From contig NZ_BOMI01000082.1 of assembly GCF_016862115.1 (NCBI RefSeq), positions 114,257 to 178,256 on the forward strand: a stretch of 64,000 nt of DNA. The letters are read 5' to 3'. Under the pieces are notes generated by a model. That model was not told the DNA's origin. It saw only the letters and a program-made list of their open reading frames with translations, and searched no databases. Numbering within the stretch: position 1 is the stretch's first letter; the number at the start of each line of letters is the position of its first letter. The stretch comes from Paractinoplanes deccanensis (GTDB taxonomy: Bacteria > Actinomycetota > Actinomycetes > Mycobacteriales > Micromonosporaceae). Positions 32,306 to 40,934 of the stretch are shown here, in pieces. A program made the position numbers and the translations under genes.

Positions 32306-33988
32306 ATGAGGTCTGCGCGCGTCGCTCTGCTCGTACCCCTGCTCCTCGCGGCATGCAGTGACACCCCGGCGGACGCCCCGCCGCCGCAACAGAGCGTGTC
32401 CGCTCCACCGCCGTCGTCCGCCACATCGAGTGACCCTGTGGCGGCCGCCCTCGCGCAGATGTCCGACGCCGATCTCGCCGGTCAGGTGCTGATGCCGTAC
32501 GCCTACGGCAGCTCGGCGACCAGCGTCGACAAGACCTCCGCCGCCGGCAACCAGGGGCTGGCCGGGGTGAACACGCCCGCCGAGATGATCGCCAAGTTCC
32601 ACCTCGGCGGCCTGATCTTGGTCGGCTTCACCGCGCAGGACCCCACCGGCACCACCAACCCGACCACGAACGTCGAGAACCCGAAGCAGGTCCGCGAGCT
32701 CACCGAGGGCCTCCAGGCCGCCGCCCGCCAGGCGCCCGGCGGCGCCCCGCTGATGATCGGCATCGACCAGGAGTACGGCGTCGTCACGCGGGTCACCGAC
32801 GGCGTCACCATGCTGCCGTCCGCGATGGCCGCCGGCGCCGCCGCCCAGCCGCAGCTCACCGAGAACGCCTGGCGCACGGCCGGCGAGGAGCTCGCGGCCA
32901 TGGGCGTCACCGTCGACTTCGCGCCGGTCGCCGACACCCTCGGACCGCCCACCAACACGGTGATCGGCTCGCGGTCGTTCGGCGCCGACGCCAAGGCGAA
33001 CGAGGCCCAGGTGGCCGCCGCCGTCCGCGGTCTTGAGAAGGCCGGTGTCACGGCCGGGCTCAAGCACTTCCCCGGCCACGGCCACACCAGCGGCGACAGC
33101 CACGACGGCCTGCCCGTGGTCACGCAGAGCCGCGCCACCTGGGACACGCAGGACCTGCCCCCGTTCCGCGCGGGCGTCGGCGCGGGCGCCGGGGTCGTCA
33201 TGTCCGGCCACCTGGACGTGCAGGCGCTCGACAAGGGTGTGCCCGCCACGTTCTCCCACAAGGTCATGACCGACGAGCTGCGCGGCAAGCTCAAGTTCAC
33301 CGGCGTGGCCGTCACCGACGCGATGAACATGCCGCCCGCCATGAAGTGGCCGCCCGGCGAGGCCGCCGTCCGCGCCCTGAACGCCGGCAACGACATGCTC
33401 CTCATGCCCCCGGACATCACCGCGGCCCGCGACGGCATCGTCGCCGCGCTGAAGGACGGCAGCCTCAAACGGGAACGCCTCGTCGAGGCCGTCACCCGCA
33501 TCCTCACCCTCAAGTTCCGCACGGCGGCCCTCTCGCGCCCCGACCTCACGACCGTCGGCTCCGCCGCCCACGCCGCCGCCGTGAGCCCGCTGGCCGCCGC
33601 CTCGATCACGGTCCTGCGCGGCCCGTGCTCCGGCCCGCTCGTGCCCGGCCCGGTCTCCGTCTCGGCCGACCCGGTCCGCGAGACGGCCAAGCAAACCCTG
33701 ATCAAGGAGCTGCAAGCGGCGGGCGTCAAGGTCCAGGCGAGTGGTGGGTCGCTCATCCGGCTGGTCGGGTACGGGGACAAGCCGGCCGATCTCGATCAGA
33801 AGGCGGCTGTGACGATCGGGATGGACACCCCCCACCTGCTGGCGTCGTCCAGCTCGCCGGTGCTCGTCGCGACGTACTCGTCCAGCAGGGTGTCACTGTC
33901 GGCGGCGGCGAAGGTGATCGCGGGCAAGGCCAAGGCGCCGGGCAGGTCCCCGGTGGCCGTGGCCGGCCTGCCCCGCTCGGCCTGCTGA
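32306..33988 (+). CDS. Lipoprotein glycoside hydrolase family 3 (beta-N-acetylhexosaminidase-like)
   Basis: About 560 residues. A lipoprotein signal 'VALLVPLLLAAC' ends at a lipobox cysteine, so the enzyme is membrane-anchored outside. The GH3 barrel shows 'MIGIDQEYGVVTRV', the NagZ-type 'LKHFPGHGHTSGDSHDGLP' with the Asp-His loop, and the nucleophile Asp in 'GVAVTDAMNMP'. A C-terminal domain follows (about 430-560). Such enzymes remove terminal N-acetylglucosamine from cell-wall or chitin fragments. In-frame starts at GTG 32276 and ATG 32294 are possible; none has a good ribosome site, and 32306 gives the most ordinary signal peptide. Confidence 0.87.
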   Translation: MRSARVALLVPLLLAACSDTPADAPPPQQSVSAPPPSSATSSDPVAAALAQMSDADLAGQVLMPYAYGSSATSVDKTSAAGNQGLAGVNTPAEMIAKFHLGGLILVGFTAQDPTGTTNPTTNVENPKQVRELTEGLQAAARQAPGGAPLMIGIDQEYGVVTRVTDGVTMLPSAMAAGAAAQPQLTENAWRTAGEELAAMGVTVDFAPVADTLGPPTNTVIGSRSFGADAKANEAQVAAAVRGLEKAGVTAGLKHFPGHGHTSGDSHDGLPVVTQSRATWDTQDLPPFRAGVGAGAGVVMSGHLDVQALDKGVPATFSHKVMTDELRGKLKFTGVAVTDAMNMPPAMKWPPGEAAVRALNAGNDMLLMPPDITAARDGIVAALKDGSLKRERLVEAVTRILTLKFRTAALSRPDLTTVGSAAHAAAVSPLAAASITVLRGPCSGPLVPGPVSVSADPVRETAKQTLIKELQAAGVKVQASGGSLIRLVGYGDKPADLDQKAAVTIGMDTPHLLASSSSPVLVATYSSSRVSLSAAAKVIAGKAKAPGRSPVAVAGLPRSAC

Positions 33989-33994
33989 GAAGAC

Positions 33995-34027
33995 GGAAGC
34001 CGCGACCCCGGGCGGGTCGCGGCTTCC
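33995..34027. terminator. Bidirectional terminator hairpin between GH3 gene and fabF
   Basis: GGAAGCCGCGACCC and GGGTCGCGGCTTCC form a perfect 14-bp stem with a 5-base loop. It lies between the convergent stop codons. Confidence 0.8.
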
Positions 34028-34045
34028 GGTGGTGTGCTCGGCGGG

Positions 34046-35272
34046 TCAGGCGCGGGTGAAGACCAGCGCCACGTTGTGGCCGCCGAAGCCGAACGAGTTG
34101 TTCATCGCCGCGGGGATGTCGAGCGGGCGGGCCTTGTGGGCCGCCACGTCGAGGTCGAGGCGCTCGTCGGGGTCGTCCAGGTTGATCGTGGGCGGGACCA
34201 CGCTGTCGCGGATCGCCAGGATCGTGGCGATCGACTCCAGGGCGCCGGCCGCGCCCAGCAGGTGACCGGACATCGACTTGGTCGAGGTGAGCACCGGGTG
34301 GGTGCCGACCGCGGCCTTGATGCCGACGATCTCGCCCATGTCGCCGACCGGGGTCGACGTGGCGTGCGCGTTGACGTGGACGATGTCGGCGCCGGTCAGG
34401 CCGGCGTCGCGGATCGCCCGGGACATCGCGCGGGCGCCGCCCTTGCACTCCGGGTCGGGCTGGACGATGTCGAAGCCGTCCGAGGTGATGCCGGCGCCGG
34501 CCAGGCGGGCGTAGACGCGCGCACCCCGGGCCTTCGCGTGCTCGGCACGCTCCAGCACCACGGCGCCCGCACCCTCGCCGAAGACGAAGCCGTCGCGGCC
34601 CTTGTCCCACGGGCGGGAAGCTTTTTCCGGCTCGTCGTTGCGCGTCGACATGGCGCGCATGTTGGCGAAACCGGCGAACGGCAGCGGGTGGATGACCGCC
34701 TCGGTGCCGCCGGCGAGGACCACGTCGGCCCGGCCGGAGCGGATGATGTCGAGACCGAGCGCCATGGCCTCGGCGCCCGTCGCGCAGGCGCTGGCCATCG
34801 CGTGCACGCCGGCCTGCGCGCCCAGCTCGATGCCGACCCAGGCGGCCGGGCCGTTGGGCATGAGCATCGGCACCGTGTGCGGGCTGACCTTGCGCTGCCC
34901 GGACTGCTCGAGGATGTCGTCCTGGTTGAGGAGGGTGAGCGCGCCACCGATGCCGCTGCCGAGGCTGACGGCGAGGCGCTCCTTGTCGATCTCCGAGCCC
35001 TCGAGGCCCGCGTCGGCCCAGGCCTGCTTCGCGGCGATCAGTGCGATCGCCTCGGAGCGGTCGAGCCGGCGCATGCGGACCCGTTCGATGACCTCGGACG
35101 GGTCGACCTTGAGCTGCGCGGCGATCTTCACGGTGAGTTGCTCGGCCCACTCCGCGGTGATGGTGCTCACCCCGGAGCGGCCGGCGAGCATGGCGTCCCA
35201 GGTGGACGCGACGTCCCCGCCCAACGGGGTGGTCGCGCCGAGCCCGGTGACGACGACGTCGACGTTGCTCAT
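34046..35272 (-). CDS. fabF: 3-oxoacyl-[acyl-carrier-protein] synthase II
   Basis: 408 residues. The KAS II catalytic triad is Cys163 ('SACATGAEAM'), His303 ('VNAHATSTPVGD') and His337 ('KSMSGHLLGAAG'). It elongates malonyl-ACP with acyl-ACP in type II fatty-acid synthesis. It is the last gene of fabD-fabH-acpP-fabF; its ATG lies one base after the acpP stop, so translation is tightly linked. Actinomycete secondary-metabolism synthases are related, but the neighbours fix this one as the primary enzyme. Confidence 0.96.
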   Translation of the reverse strand: MSNVDVVVTGLGATTPLGGDVASTWDAMLAGRSGVSTITAEWAEQLTVKIAAQLKVDPSEVIERVRMRRLDRSEAIALIAAKQAWADAGLEGSEIDKERLAVSLGSGIGGALTLLNQDDILEQSGQRKVSPHTVPMLMPNGPAAWVGIELGAQAGVHAMASACATGAEAMALGLDIIRSGRADVVLAGGTEAVIHPLPFAGFANMRAMSTRNDEPEKASRPWDKGRDGFVFGEGAGAVVLERAEHAKARGARVYARLAGAGITSDGFDIVQPDPECKGGARAMSRAIRDAGLTGADIVHVNAHATSTPVGDMGEIVGIKAAVGTHPVLTSTKSMSGHLLGAAGALESIATILAIRDSVVPPTINLDDPDERLDLDVAAHKARPLDIPAAMNNSFGFGGHNVALVFTRA

Positions 35273-35273
35273 G

Positions 35274-35516
35274 TCAGTGGTTCGCCTCGATGTAGCTCAC
35301 CGCGTCACCGACGGTCTTGAGGTTCTGCACCTCGTTGTCGGGGATCTTGACGCCGAACTTCTCCTCGGCGGCCACCACGACCTCGACCATGGACAGCGAG
35401 TCGACGTCCAGGTCGTCGGTGAAGGACTTCTCCTCGGCGACGTCGTCCGGGTTCACCCCGGCGACCTCCTCGAGGATCTCGGCGAGGCCAGAGGTGATCT
35501 CTCCGCGAGTTGCCAT
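35274..35516 (-). CDS. acpP: Acyl carrier protein
   Basis: 80 residues, acidic. The phosphopantetheine site is Ser40 in 'DLDVDSLSMVEVV'. It carries growing acyl chains between the Fab enzymes. GAAAGGAA lies upstream of ATG 35516. It sits between fabH and fabF as in Streptomyces. Confidence 0.97.
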   Translation of the reverse strand: MATRGEITSGLAEILEEVAGVNPDDVAEEKSFTDDLDVDSLSMVEVVVAAEEKFGVKIPDNEVQNLKTVGDAVSYIEANH

Positions 35517-35566
35517 TGTGAGTTGTTTCCTTTCAGTGGTGGGAAGAGCTCCGGCAGGTCGGCTGC

Positions 35567-36517
35567 TCAGGGGCAGCGGACGACCTGGCCGGCGTAGGTG
35601 AGGCCGCCGCCGAAGCCGAAGAGCAGGACCGGGGCGCCCGCGGGCACCTCCCGGCGCTCGACCAGCTTGGACAGGGCCAGCGGCACGCTCGCCGCGGAGG
35701 TGTTGCCCGAGTGGACCAGGTCCTTGGCGACGACCACGTCCGGCCCGAGGCCGAGCCGCTTGACGATGCCGTCGATGATCCGGGTGTTGGCCTGGTGCGG
35801 CACGAAGGCGGCCAGCTCGGACGGCGCGACGCCGGCCCGCTCGCAGACCTGGAGCGCGAACGGGGCGAGCTCGGTGGTCGCCCAGCGGAAGACGGTCTGG
35901 CCTTCCTGCTGGATGTACGGCTGCCAGCCCTCGATCTTGAGCGCGTCGCCCTTCTCGGGCGCCGAGCCCCACAGGACCGGCCCGATGCCCGGCTCCTCGT
36001 TGTCGGCCACCGCGGTGACCACGGCGGCGCCCGCGCCGTCGCCGAAGAGGACGGCCGTGGTGCGGTCGGTCCAGTCGGTGACGTCGGAGAGCTTCTCGGC
36101 GCCGATCACCAGCGCGTTGCGGGCCGCACCGGCGCGGATCGCGTGGTCGGCCGTGCCGATCGCGTAGCTGAAGCCGGAGCAGGCGGTGTTGAGGTCGTAC
36201 GCCGCGGGAGCGGTGATGCCGAGGCGGGCCGCGACGCGCGTGGCGACGTTGGGGCAGCGGTCGATCGAGGAGCAGGTGGCGACCGTGACCAGGTCGATGT
36301 CGGCCGCGGTGAGCCCGGAACCGGCCAGCGCCTTCTCGGCGGCGAACGTGGCCATGTCGGCCACCGTCTCGCTGTCGGCGATGCGCCGCTCGGCGATGCC
36401 GACACGGCTCTTGATCCACTCGTCGTTCGTGTCGATGGTCGCGGCCAGGTCGTCGTTGGTGACGACGCGCGAGGGCTGGTAGTGCCCCATCGCGACGATG
36501 CGGGAACCCGCGGTCAT
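35567..36517 (-). CDS. fabH: 3-oxoacyl-[acyl-carrier-protein] synthase III
   Basis: 316 residues. The KAS III triad is Cys113 ('LNTACSGFSYAI'), His241 ('VPHQANTRI') and Asn272 ('SGNTSAASV'). It starts fatty-acid chains from acyl-CoA and malonyl-ACP; in actinomycetes it accepts branched starters. Two ATG codons are possible: 36523 overlaps the fabD stop (ATGA), while 36517 has AAGGAG at the usual distance and is preferred. The two differ by two residues. Confidence 0.95.
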   Translation of the reverse strand: MTAGSRIVAMGHYQPSRVVTNDDLAATIDTNDEWIKSRVGIAERRIADSETVADMATFAAEKALAGSGLTAADIDLVTVATCSSIDRCPNVATRVAARLGITAPAAYDLNTACSGFSYAIGTADHAIRAGAARNALVIGAEKLSDVTDWTDRTTAVLFGDGAGAAVVTAVADNEEPGIGPVLWGSAPEKGDALKIEGWQPYIQQEGQTVFRWATTELAPFALQVCERAGVAPSELAAFVPHQANTRIIDGIVKRLGLGPDVVVAKDLVHSGNTSAASVPLALSKLVERREVPAGAPVLLFGFGGGLTYAGQVVRCP

Positions 36518-36519
36518 GG

Positions 36520-37437
36520 TCATGCTCCTTCGTGCCGGGCGATGAGGTCGCGGGCGGCGGGCAGGTCGTCGGGGGTGTTGAGGGTGACGATCTCGGGGGC
36601 CCCGTTGCCCTTGAGCTCGCGCTTGACCAGGCCGGCCAGCGTGCCGGCGGGCGGCAGCTCGATGACGCCGGTGACGCCGAGGTCGGCCAGCGTGCGCATG
36701 CACAGGTCCCAGCGCACGGGCGCGGTGATCTGGCGGACGAGCCGCTGCACCATCTCGGAGCCGTCGGTCACGGCGGTGCCGTCGAGGTTGGAGAGCAGGG
36801 TGCGCGCCGGGTCGGCGGCACTGATGCCGCCGGCGACCGTGGCGAGCGCGGTCTCGGCGGGCGCCATGTACGGCGTGTGGAACGCGCCGGCCACCTTGAG
36901 CGCGATGATCCGCGCCTTGGCGGGCGGCTCGGCGGCCAGCGCGGCGAGCCCTTCGAGCGACCCCGCGGCCACCACCTGGCCGGTGGCGTTGCGGTTGGCC
37001 GGGTGCAGGCCGTGCTTCTCGATCGACGTGAGCACCTCGTCGGCGTCGCCGCCGAGGACGGCGCTCATGCCGGTCTCTTCCAGGGCGCACGCGGCGGCCA
37101 TCTCACGGCCGCGCAGCCCGGCGAGCGCGATGGCGGCCTCGGCGGGCAGCACGCCGGCGAGGGCGGCCGCGCCGAGCTCACCGACGCTGTGCCCGGCGAC
37201 GACGCTGAAGCTCCCGAGCTGCTCGCCGGCGAGCAGGGCGGCGGCGACCAGCAGCGGCTGCGTACGAGCGGTGTCCTTGATCTCCTCCTCCCCGGCCTCG
37301 GTGCCGAGGTGGACCAGGTCGAGGCCGGCGAGCACCGACCACCAGCGCAGCTTGCTCTCGGCGCCGGGGAGGTCGAGCCACGGGGTCAGGAAGCCGGGCT
37401 TCTGGGAACCCTGGCCGGGGGAAAGTACGGCGAGCAC
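36520..37437 (-). CDS. fabD: Malonyl CoA-acyl carrier protein transacylase
   Basis: 305 residues. 'LSPGQGSQKPGF' at the N-terminus, nucleophile Ser84 in 'AGHSVGELGAAAL', and catalytic His188 in 'VAGAFHTPYM' define malonyl transacylase, which loads malonate on ACP. It starts at GTG 37437. It is the first structural gene after fasR, with a 94-bp gap that carries a palindrome (37506-37522) likely to control it. Confidence 0.95.
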   Translation of the reverse strand: MLAVLSPGQGSQKPGFLTPWLDLPGAESKLRWWSVLAGLDLVHLGTEAGEEEIKDTARTQPLLVAAALLAGEQLGSFSVVAGHSVGELGAAALAGVLPAEAAIALAGLRGREMAAACALEETGMSAVLGGDADEVLTSIEKHGLHPANRNATGQVVAAGSLEGLAALAAEPPAKARIIALKVAGAFHTPYMAPAETALATVAGGISAADPARTLLSNLDGTAVTDGSEMVQRLVRQITAPVRWDLCMRTLADLGVTGVIELPPAGTLAGLVKRELKGNGAPEIVTLNTPDDLPAARDLIARHEGA

Positions 37438-37505
37438 GTCTTCGACTCTTCCGGATAGGTCGCCGTTGCGGGGTTGCTGACGGCGACGAAACCCTACGAC
37501 GGCTG

Positions 37506-37522
37506 TTGTAGGAACTCTACAA
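37506..37522. promoter_or_regulatory. Candidate FasR operator: TTGTAG-N5-CTACAA
   Basis: A perfect 6-5-6 inverted repeat between fasR and fabD, 69 bp upstream of the fabD start. It overlaps a wider CCTAC / GTAGG pairing that begins near 37493. The position fits the promoter of the fabD-fabF operon; binding by FasR is inferred from gene order. Confidence 0.5.
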
Positions 37523-37531
37523 GTCGGTGAG

Positions 37532-38728
37532 CTAAGTCGCAGGGTCGAGGCGGCCGACCGCCAGTGCCATCCGCAGCGCGAACGCGTCTCGCCCGTCCAG
37601 CGGCGACAGCCCGGTCACCTCGGCGACCCTTTTGAGCCTGTACCGGATGGTGTTCGGGTGGACGAACAGCTCGCGGGCCGCACTCTCGAGCACCCCGCCC
37701 GCGGCGAAGAAGGCGTCGAGGGTGTCGAGCAGCCCGCCACCGGCGCGCGACAGCGCACCGTACGCGTCGTGCCGCAGTTTGCGACGGGCCTCCATGTCGC
37801 CGGCGAGCGTGCGCTCGGGCAGCAGATCGTCGGCCGACACGGGGTTCGGCGCACCGGGCCACGCGGGCGCCGCCCGGAACCCGGCAAGGGCGGCCCGGGC
37901 CGACTCGGTGGCCTGGTCGAGCGACGGAACGGCCGGCCCGACCACGATCGGCCCCTCCCCGAAGCTCGCCGCCAGCGCCGAAGCGGTGGCGACCGGATCG
38001 GCGGCGCCACCCATCACCACGACCAGCCGGTCACCGTGCACACCGCCGATGACCTCGATGCGAGCGCGCCGGGCGGCCCGGTAGACAGCGTGCAGCACGG
38101 CGGTGATGTCGCCGCCGGGGGAGCGGCCCACCACAACGGCGACCGGAGGAGCGTCCGCCCACCCGAGCGCGGCGGCCCGGCTGGCGAGCACATCGGACGA
38201 ATCGCCGCGCAACAGGGCGTCGACCAGCAGGGCCTGCAGCCGGGCATCCCAGGCACCGCGCGACTCGGCGGCGCGCGCGTAGACCCGGGCGGCGGAGAAG
38301 GCGATCTCGCGGGAGAACTTGAGGATGGCCTGCAGAAGAGGCTCCTCCTCGCCCGGCGCGGCAAGCGCGGCAACCTCGGCCTCGGCCACATCGATAGTGA
38401 CCTTGATCAGCTGTACGGTCTGCGTCAACGTGATCGACCGAGCCAGCGCCCGAGGCGCCGCCGCGAAGACCTCGTCGGAGATCTCCTGAGTGCTGTCCTC
38501 GGTGGCTCCACCGGACCGAAGCCACTCCACGAGCGACCGCACACCGGCCTGGGCGACCAGCATGACCCAGGACCGCTGATCGGCCGGAAGAGCCCGAAAC
38601 CAGGGCAGAGTCTCATCCATACGAGCCACGGCGGACGAGGCCAGCGCCCCGGCATGCCGCTCGATCCGCCGCAGAGTCTCGGCCGGGGGCGGTTTCGCCG
38701 AGCCCTGGGGCGGCGCGGTCTCTGACAC
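37532..38728 (-). CDS. fasR: PucR/CdaR-family regulator of fatty-acid synthesis (FasR)
   Basis: 398 residues. The long N-terminal helical region and central GGDEF-like region (about 175-260, 'GGVHGDRLVVVMGGAADP') are followed by the C-terminal PucR-type helix-turn-helix 'LESAARELFVHPNTIRYRLK' then 'RVAEVTGLSPLDGRDAFALR'. In Streptomyces coelicolor the orthologous gene directly upstream of fabD is FasR, a transcriptional activator of the fab operon; position and domain layout agree here. It is probably cotranscribed with, or separately promoted from, fabD. The palindrome repeat array begins about 100 bp upstream of its start. Confidence 0.9.
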   Translation of the reverse strand: MSETAPPQGSAKPPPAETLRRIERHAGALASSAVARMDETLPWFRALPADQRSWVMLVAQAGVRSLVEWLRSGGATEDSTQEISDEVFAAAPRALARSITLTQTVQLIKVTIDVAEAEVAALAAPGEEEPLLQAILKFSREIAFSAARVYARAAESRGAWDARLQALLVDALLRGDSSDVLASRAAALGWADAPPVAVVVGRSPGGDITAVLHAVYRAARRARIEVIGGVHGDRLVVVMGGAADPVATASALAASFGEGPIVVGPAVPSLDQATESARAALAGFRAAPAWPGAPNPVSADDLLPERTLAGDMEARRKLRHDAYGALSRAGGGLLDTLDAFFAAGGVLESAARELFVHPNTIRYRLKRVAEVTGLSPLDGRDAFALRMALAVGRLDPAT

Positions 38729-39817
38729 GCCCCAAGCCTGCCATGCCCGGTCGACGCCGCGGTGTCCCGGCCGCGCCGCCGCCTATGGCCGGCACGCGCG
38801 CTCACCCCATGCCCTGTAGCGCGGCAGCCGACAGCGAGCGAACGTTCGCTTTGGTGTTGTGCTGTGTCGCTTCAAGTGACAGCGAGCGAGCGTTCGTTTT
38901 ACTTGTCGGCTGTCGTCGAGCGCTGGCACGTGGCACGGGCGTTCTTCCCCGCGGTGCTGCGATGATCACTGCAGGCGGCTGCGTGAGCGAACGTTCGTTC
39001 TTTTCGCTTGCGCACCGAACGACCCTCATGGCAAGCGCAAGCGAACGTTCGTTCTTTCCGGTGAAGCCGCCCGGGCGGCTGGTGAAGCCGGTCGGGCCAC
39101 CGAGAAGGCCCGGGGCTGTGTCGCTTCAGTCGACTGCGCGAGCGAACGTTCGTTCTTTGTCGCTTGCGCGCCGAGTGCTCCTCATGGCAAGCGCAAGCGA
39201 ACGTTCGTTCTTCTGGGAGGTCAGGCTGTGTCGTGTCGCTGGCCTGCACGAGCGAACGTTCGTTCTTCATTGCTTGGGCGCCGAGCGCTCCTCACGGCAA
39301 CGCAAGCGAACGTTCGTTCTTCTGGGGACCGGGGCTGTTTCGTATCAGTCGGCTGCGCGAGCGAACGTTCGTTCGATGTCCGGGCCGGCGCGGGTCGCAT
39401 ACCAAGGCGGCGTGCGGGTTTGCCATGTTGGCGAGTGGGTTGCGGTTGTGGCGAGCGAACGTTCGTTCTGAGACGTACGCGACATGGCGCTCGGGGATTG
39501 GAAGAGGGAACGTTCATTTTGGGTGTTGTTCCGACCTGAGGTGGGCGGTTTGTTGCTGCGGGGGCGGTTGGGTGCTGGGCGGTTTGTCGCTCGTTGTGGG
39601 CCGCCGTCTGGGTGGTCGGGACTGGGTGTGGCATGGCTGGCGTCGCCGTAAAGAGGCTATTTGGGGCTTTTGTCCGGTGTAGCGGTGCGCCTCTCCCGTG
39701 ATTTCGGTCGGTGACCTGGCAAGGTGTCGTCCTAGCGTCGCCGGATTCGCGTCCGCCTGCCGTAAAGCGCGGGTTGCGAGCTGCCGATGAAAGACCGCGA
39801 GAGGGTGAGGAGGCGAG
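38729..39817. other. Gene-poor region carrying the AACGTT palindrome array
   Basis: 1,089 bp. 38837-39520 is occupied by the palindrome array. 39521-39817 is G/T-rich single-copy sequence in which nothing else was recognised. Frames are open through the array on both strands but encode only repeats such as 'ASERSFF' or 'NERSFA'. Confidence 0.65.
38837..39520. repeat. Phased array of palindromic element AGCGAACGTTCGTTC, 11 copies
   Basis: Exact copies of AGCGAACGTTCGTTC start at 38986, 39040, 39141, 39196, 39251, 39305, 39360 and 39454. Near copies start at 38837 (one base different), 38887 and 39506. Distances are 50, 99, 54, 101, 55, 55, 54, 55, 94 and 52 bp, so copies fall on a grid of about 50-55 bp with some positions empty. 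The core CGAACGTTCG is a perfect palindrome. Two spacer types alternate: one with GCTTGCGC...CTCATGGCAAGCGCA, the other with TTCTGGG...GGCTGTGTCG, making a 109-110-bp higher-order unit. A copy of the second spacer at 39058-39140 has an extra insert of about 46 bp. Confidence 0.9.
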
Positions 39818-40048
39818 ATGACGGAACGGGAGAACTGGCCGCTCGGCGAGGGTGAGCCCGCGCCGGACGGCTCGCTGCCTGCGGCCGGGCCGGCCGTGGA
39901 AGAGACGGACCCGGAGTATGTGCCGGGGCCGAGCCGGGTCGGCTGCCGTACCGAGCTGCACGGCTGGGCCGGAGCTCACCTGCACGGCGCGGTGCGCCCT
40001 CGCCGCCGGGCCGCCGGACGGGGCCGTCCGCCCGGCCGCTGGTGCTGA
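39818..40048 (+). CDS. Small hypothetical protein, uncertain
   Basis: A 76-codon frame behind a good AGGAGG site (39808-39813). The first 45 residues are acidic and Pro-rich ('MTERENWPLGEGEPAPDGSL', 'AAGPAVEETDPEYVPGPSR'). The last 20 are Arg-rich and look like a shifted frame. No family was recognised. It may be a genuine small protein or the 5' remnant of a larger, frameshifted gene. Confidence 0.35.
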   Translation: MTERENWPLGEGEPAPDGSLPAAGPAVEETDPEYVPGPSRVGCRTELHGWAGAHLHGAVRPRRRAAGRGRPPGRWC

Positions 40049-40278
40049 GGACGACGCATAAGGCCTGACGCGGGCATAAGCTGCGGCCGAGATCGTGATG
40101 GCGGTGGCGACCGGATCAGGATCGCGTCGGGGGCGGTGTGAGGTGCGGGTATGAGCGCCGAGGGCATCACGCCAGGGGAGGCCCTCATGCGGCCCTGCGG
40201 GCGGAAGGCTCACTCAGCCGGGTGAGCCGTGCGGCGTGCCATGGTTGACATGAGGGAAATTCCGGACACGGTTACCGG

Positions 40279-40887
40279 GTGGACGACAAGAGACGGCTGA
40301 TTCTGGACCAGGCCCTCGCTCTCGTCGATGAGCGCGGCCTCGCCGCGATGTCCATGCGGGCGGTGGCCGAGCGGGTCGGTCTTACCTCGATGGCGCTCTA
40401 CCCGTATGTGGGGGGCAAGGACGCCCTGCTGGACGGTCTGGTGGATCTGCTCAACATGGAGCTCGGCGCCGACCTGGACCAGGCGGGCGGACACGCGAGC
40501 AGCCAGGCCGGGGATCGCGCCGATGGGGACCCGGCCGGCGGCGACCGTGGGGAGCTGGACTGGCGGCGGCGTCTGCGGGCGCTGGGGCGGGCCGTGCGAG
40601 CGTTGGCTGGCAAGCATCCCGGGGCCTTTCCGTTGCTGCTGAACCGGCCGGCTGCGGGGGCCTCCACCTCGTGGCTGACGGCGGCTCTGCGCGGCGTGCT
40701 GCATGACGCGGGGGTGGCGGAGGTGCGGGTTCCGCGGCTTGCCCGCATGATTCTGGCGTTTCTGCTTGGCTATGCGACCGGTGAGGTCACCGGTGGGCTT
40801 CCGGTGGCGCAGGCGCCGGAGGGGGAGTTCGAGGAGGATCTGGACGATCTGGTGCGGCTTGTGGAGGTCGCCGTTCAGGTCGCGTGA
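40279..40887 (+). CDS. TetR family regulator (TetR_C type)
   Basis: 202 residues. The N-terminal helix-turn-helix (about 5-50) has 'LILDQALALVDERGLAAMSM' and 'RAVAERVGLTSMALYPYVGG', matching the TetR group with the C-terminal tetracycline-repressor-like domain (about 75-200). The ligand and target are unknown. GTG 40279 may be leaderless: TTGACA at 40245-40250 and a weak -10 near 40270 would place transcription start close to it. The next gene begins 48 bases after its stop on the same strand. Confidence 0.85.
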   Translation: MDDKRRLILDQALALVDERGLAAMSMRAVAERVGLTSMALYPYVGGKDALLDGLVDLLNMELGADLDQAGGHASSQAGDRADGDPAGGDRGELDWRRRLRALGRAVRALAGKHPGAFPLLLNRPAAGASTSWLTAALRGVLHDAGVAEVRVPRLARMILAFLLGYATGEVTGGLPVAQAPEGEFEEDLDDLVRLVEVAVQVA

Positions 40888-40934
40888 TCGGCGTTCGGGG
40901 CACCGGGGCGGGCTTGCGCGCCTATAAAGGGCAT

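Noticed and set aside
38743..39471. Protein-coding gene with repeated 'ASERSFF' or 'NVRS' words
   Set aside because: The reading frame changes between repeats, the same DNA is open on the other strand, and no ribosome site or family match is seen; the repeats are explained by the palindrome array.
38837..39520. CRISPR array
   Set aside because: The repeats are only about 15-16 bp, the intervals between them are related to each other and alternate in two types, some grid positions are empty, and no cas genes are in the window.
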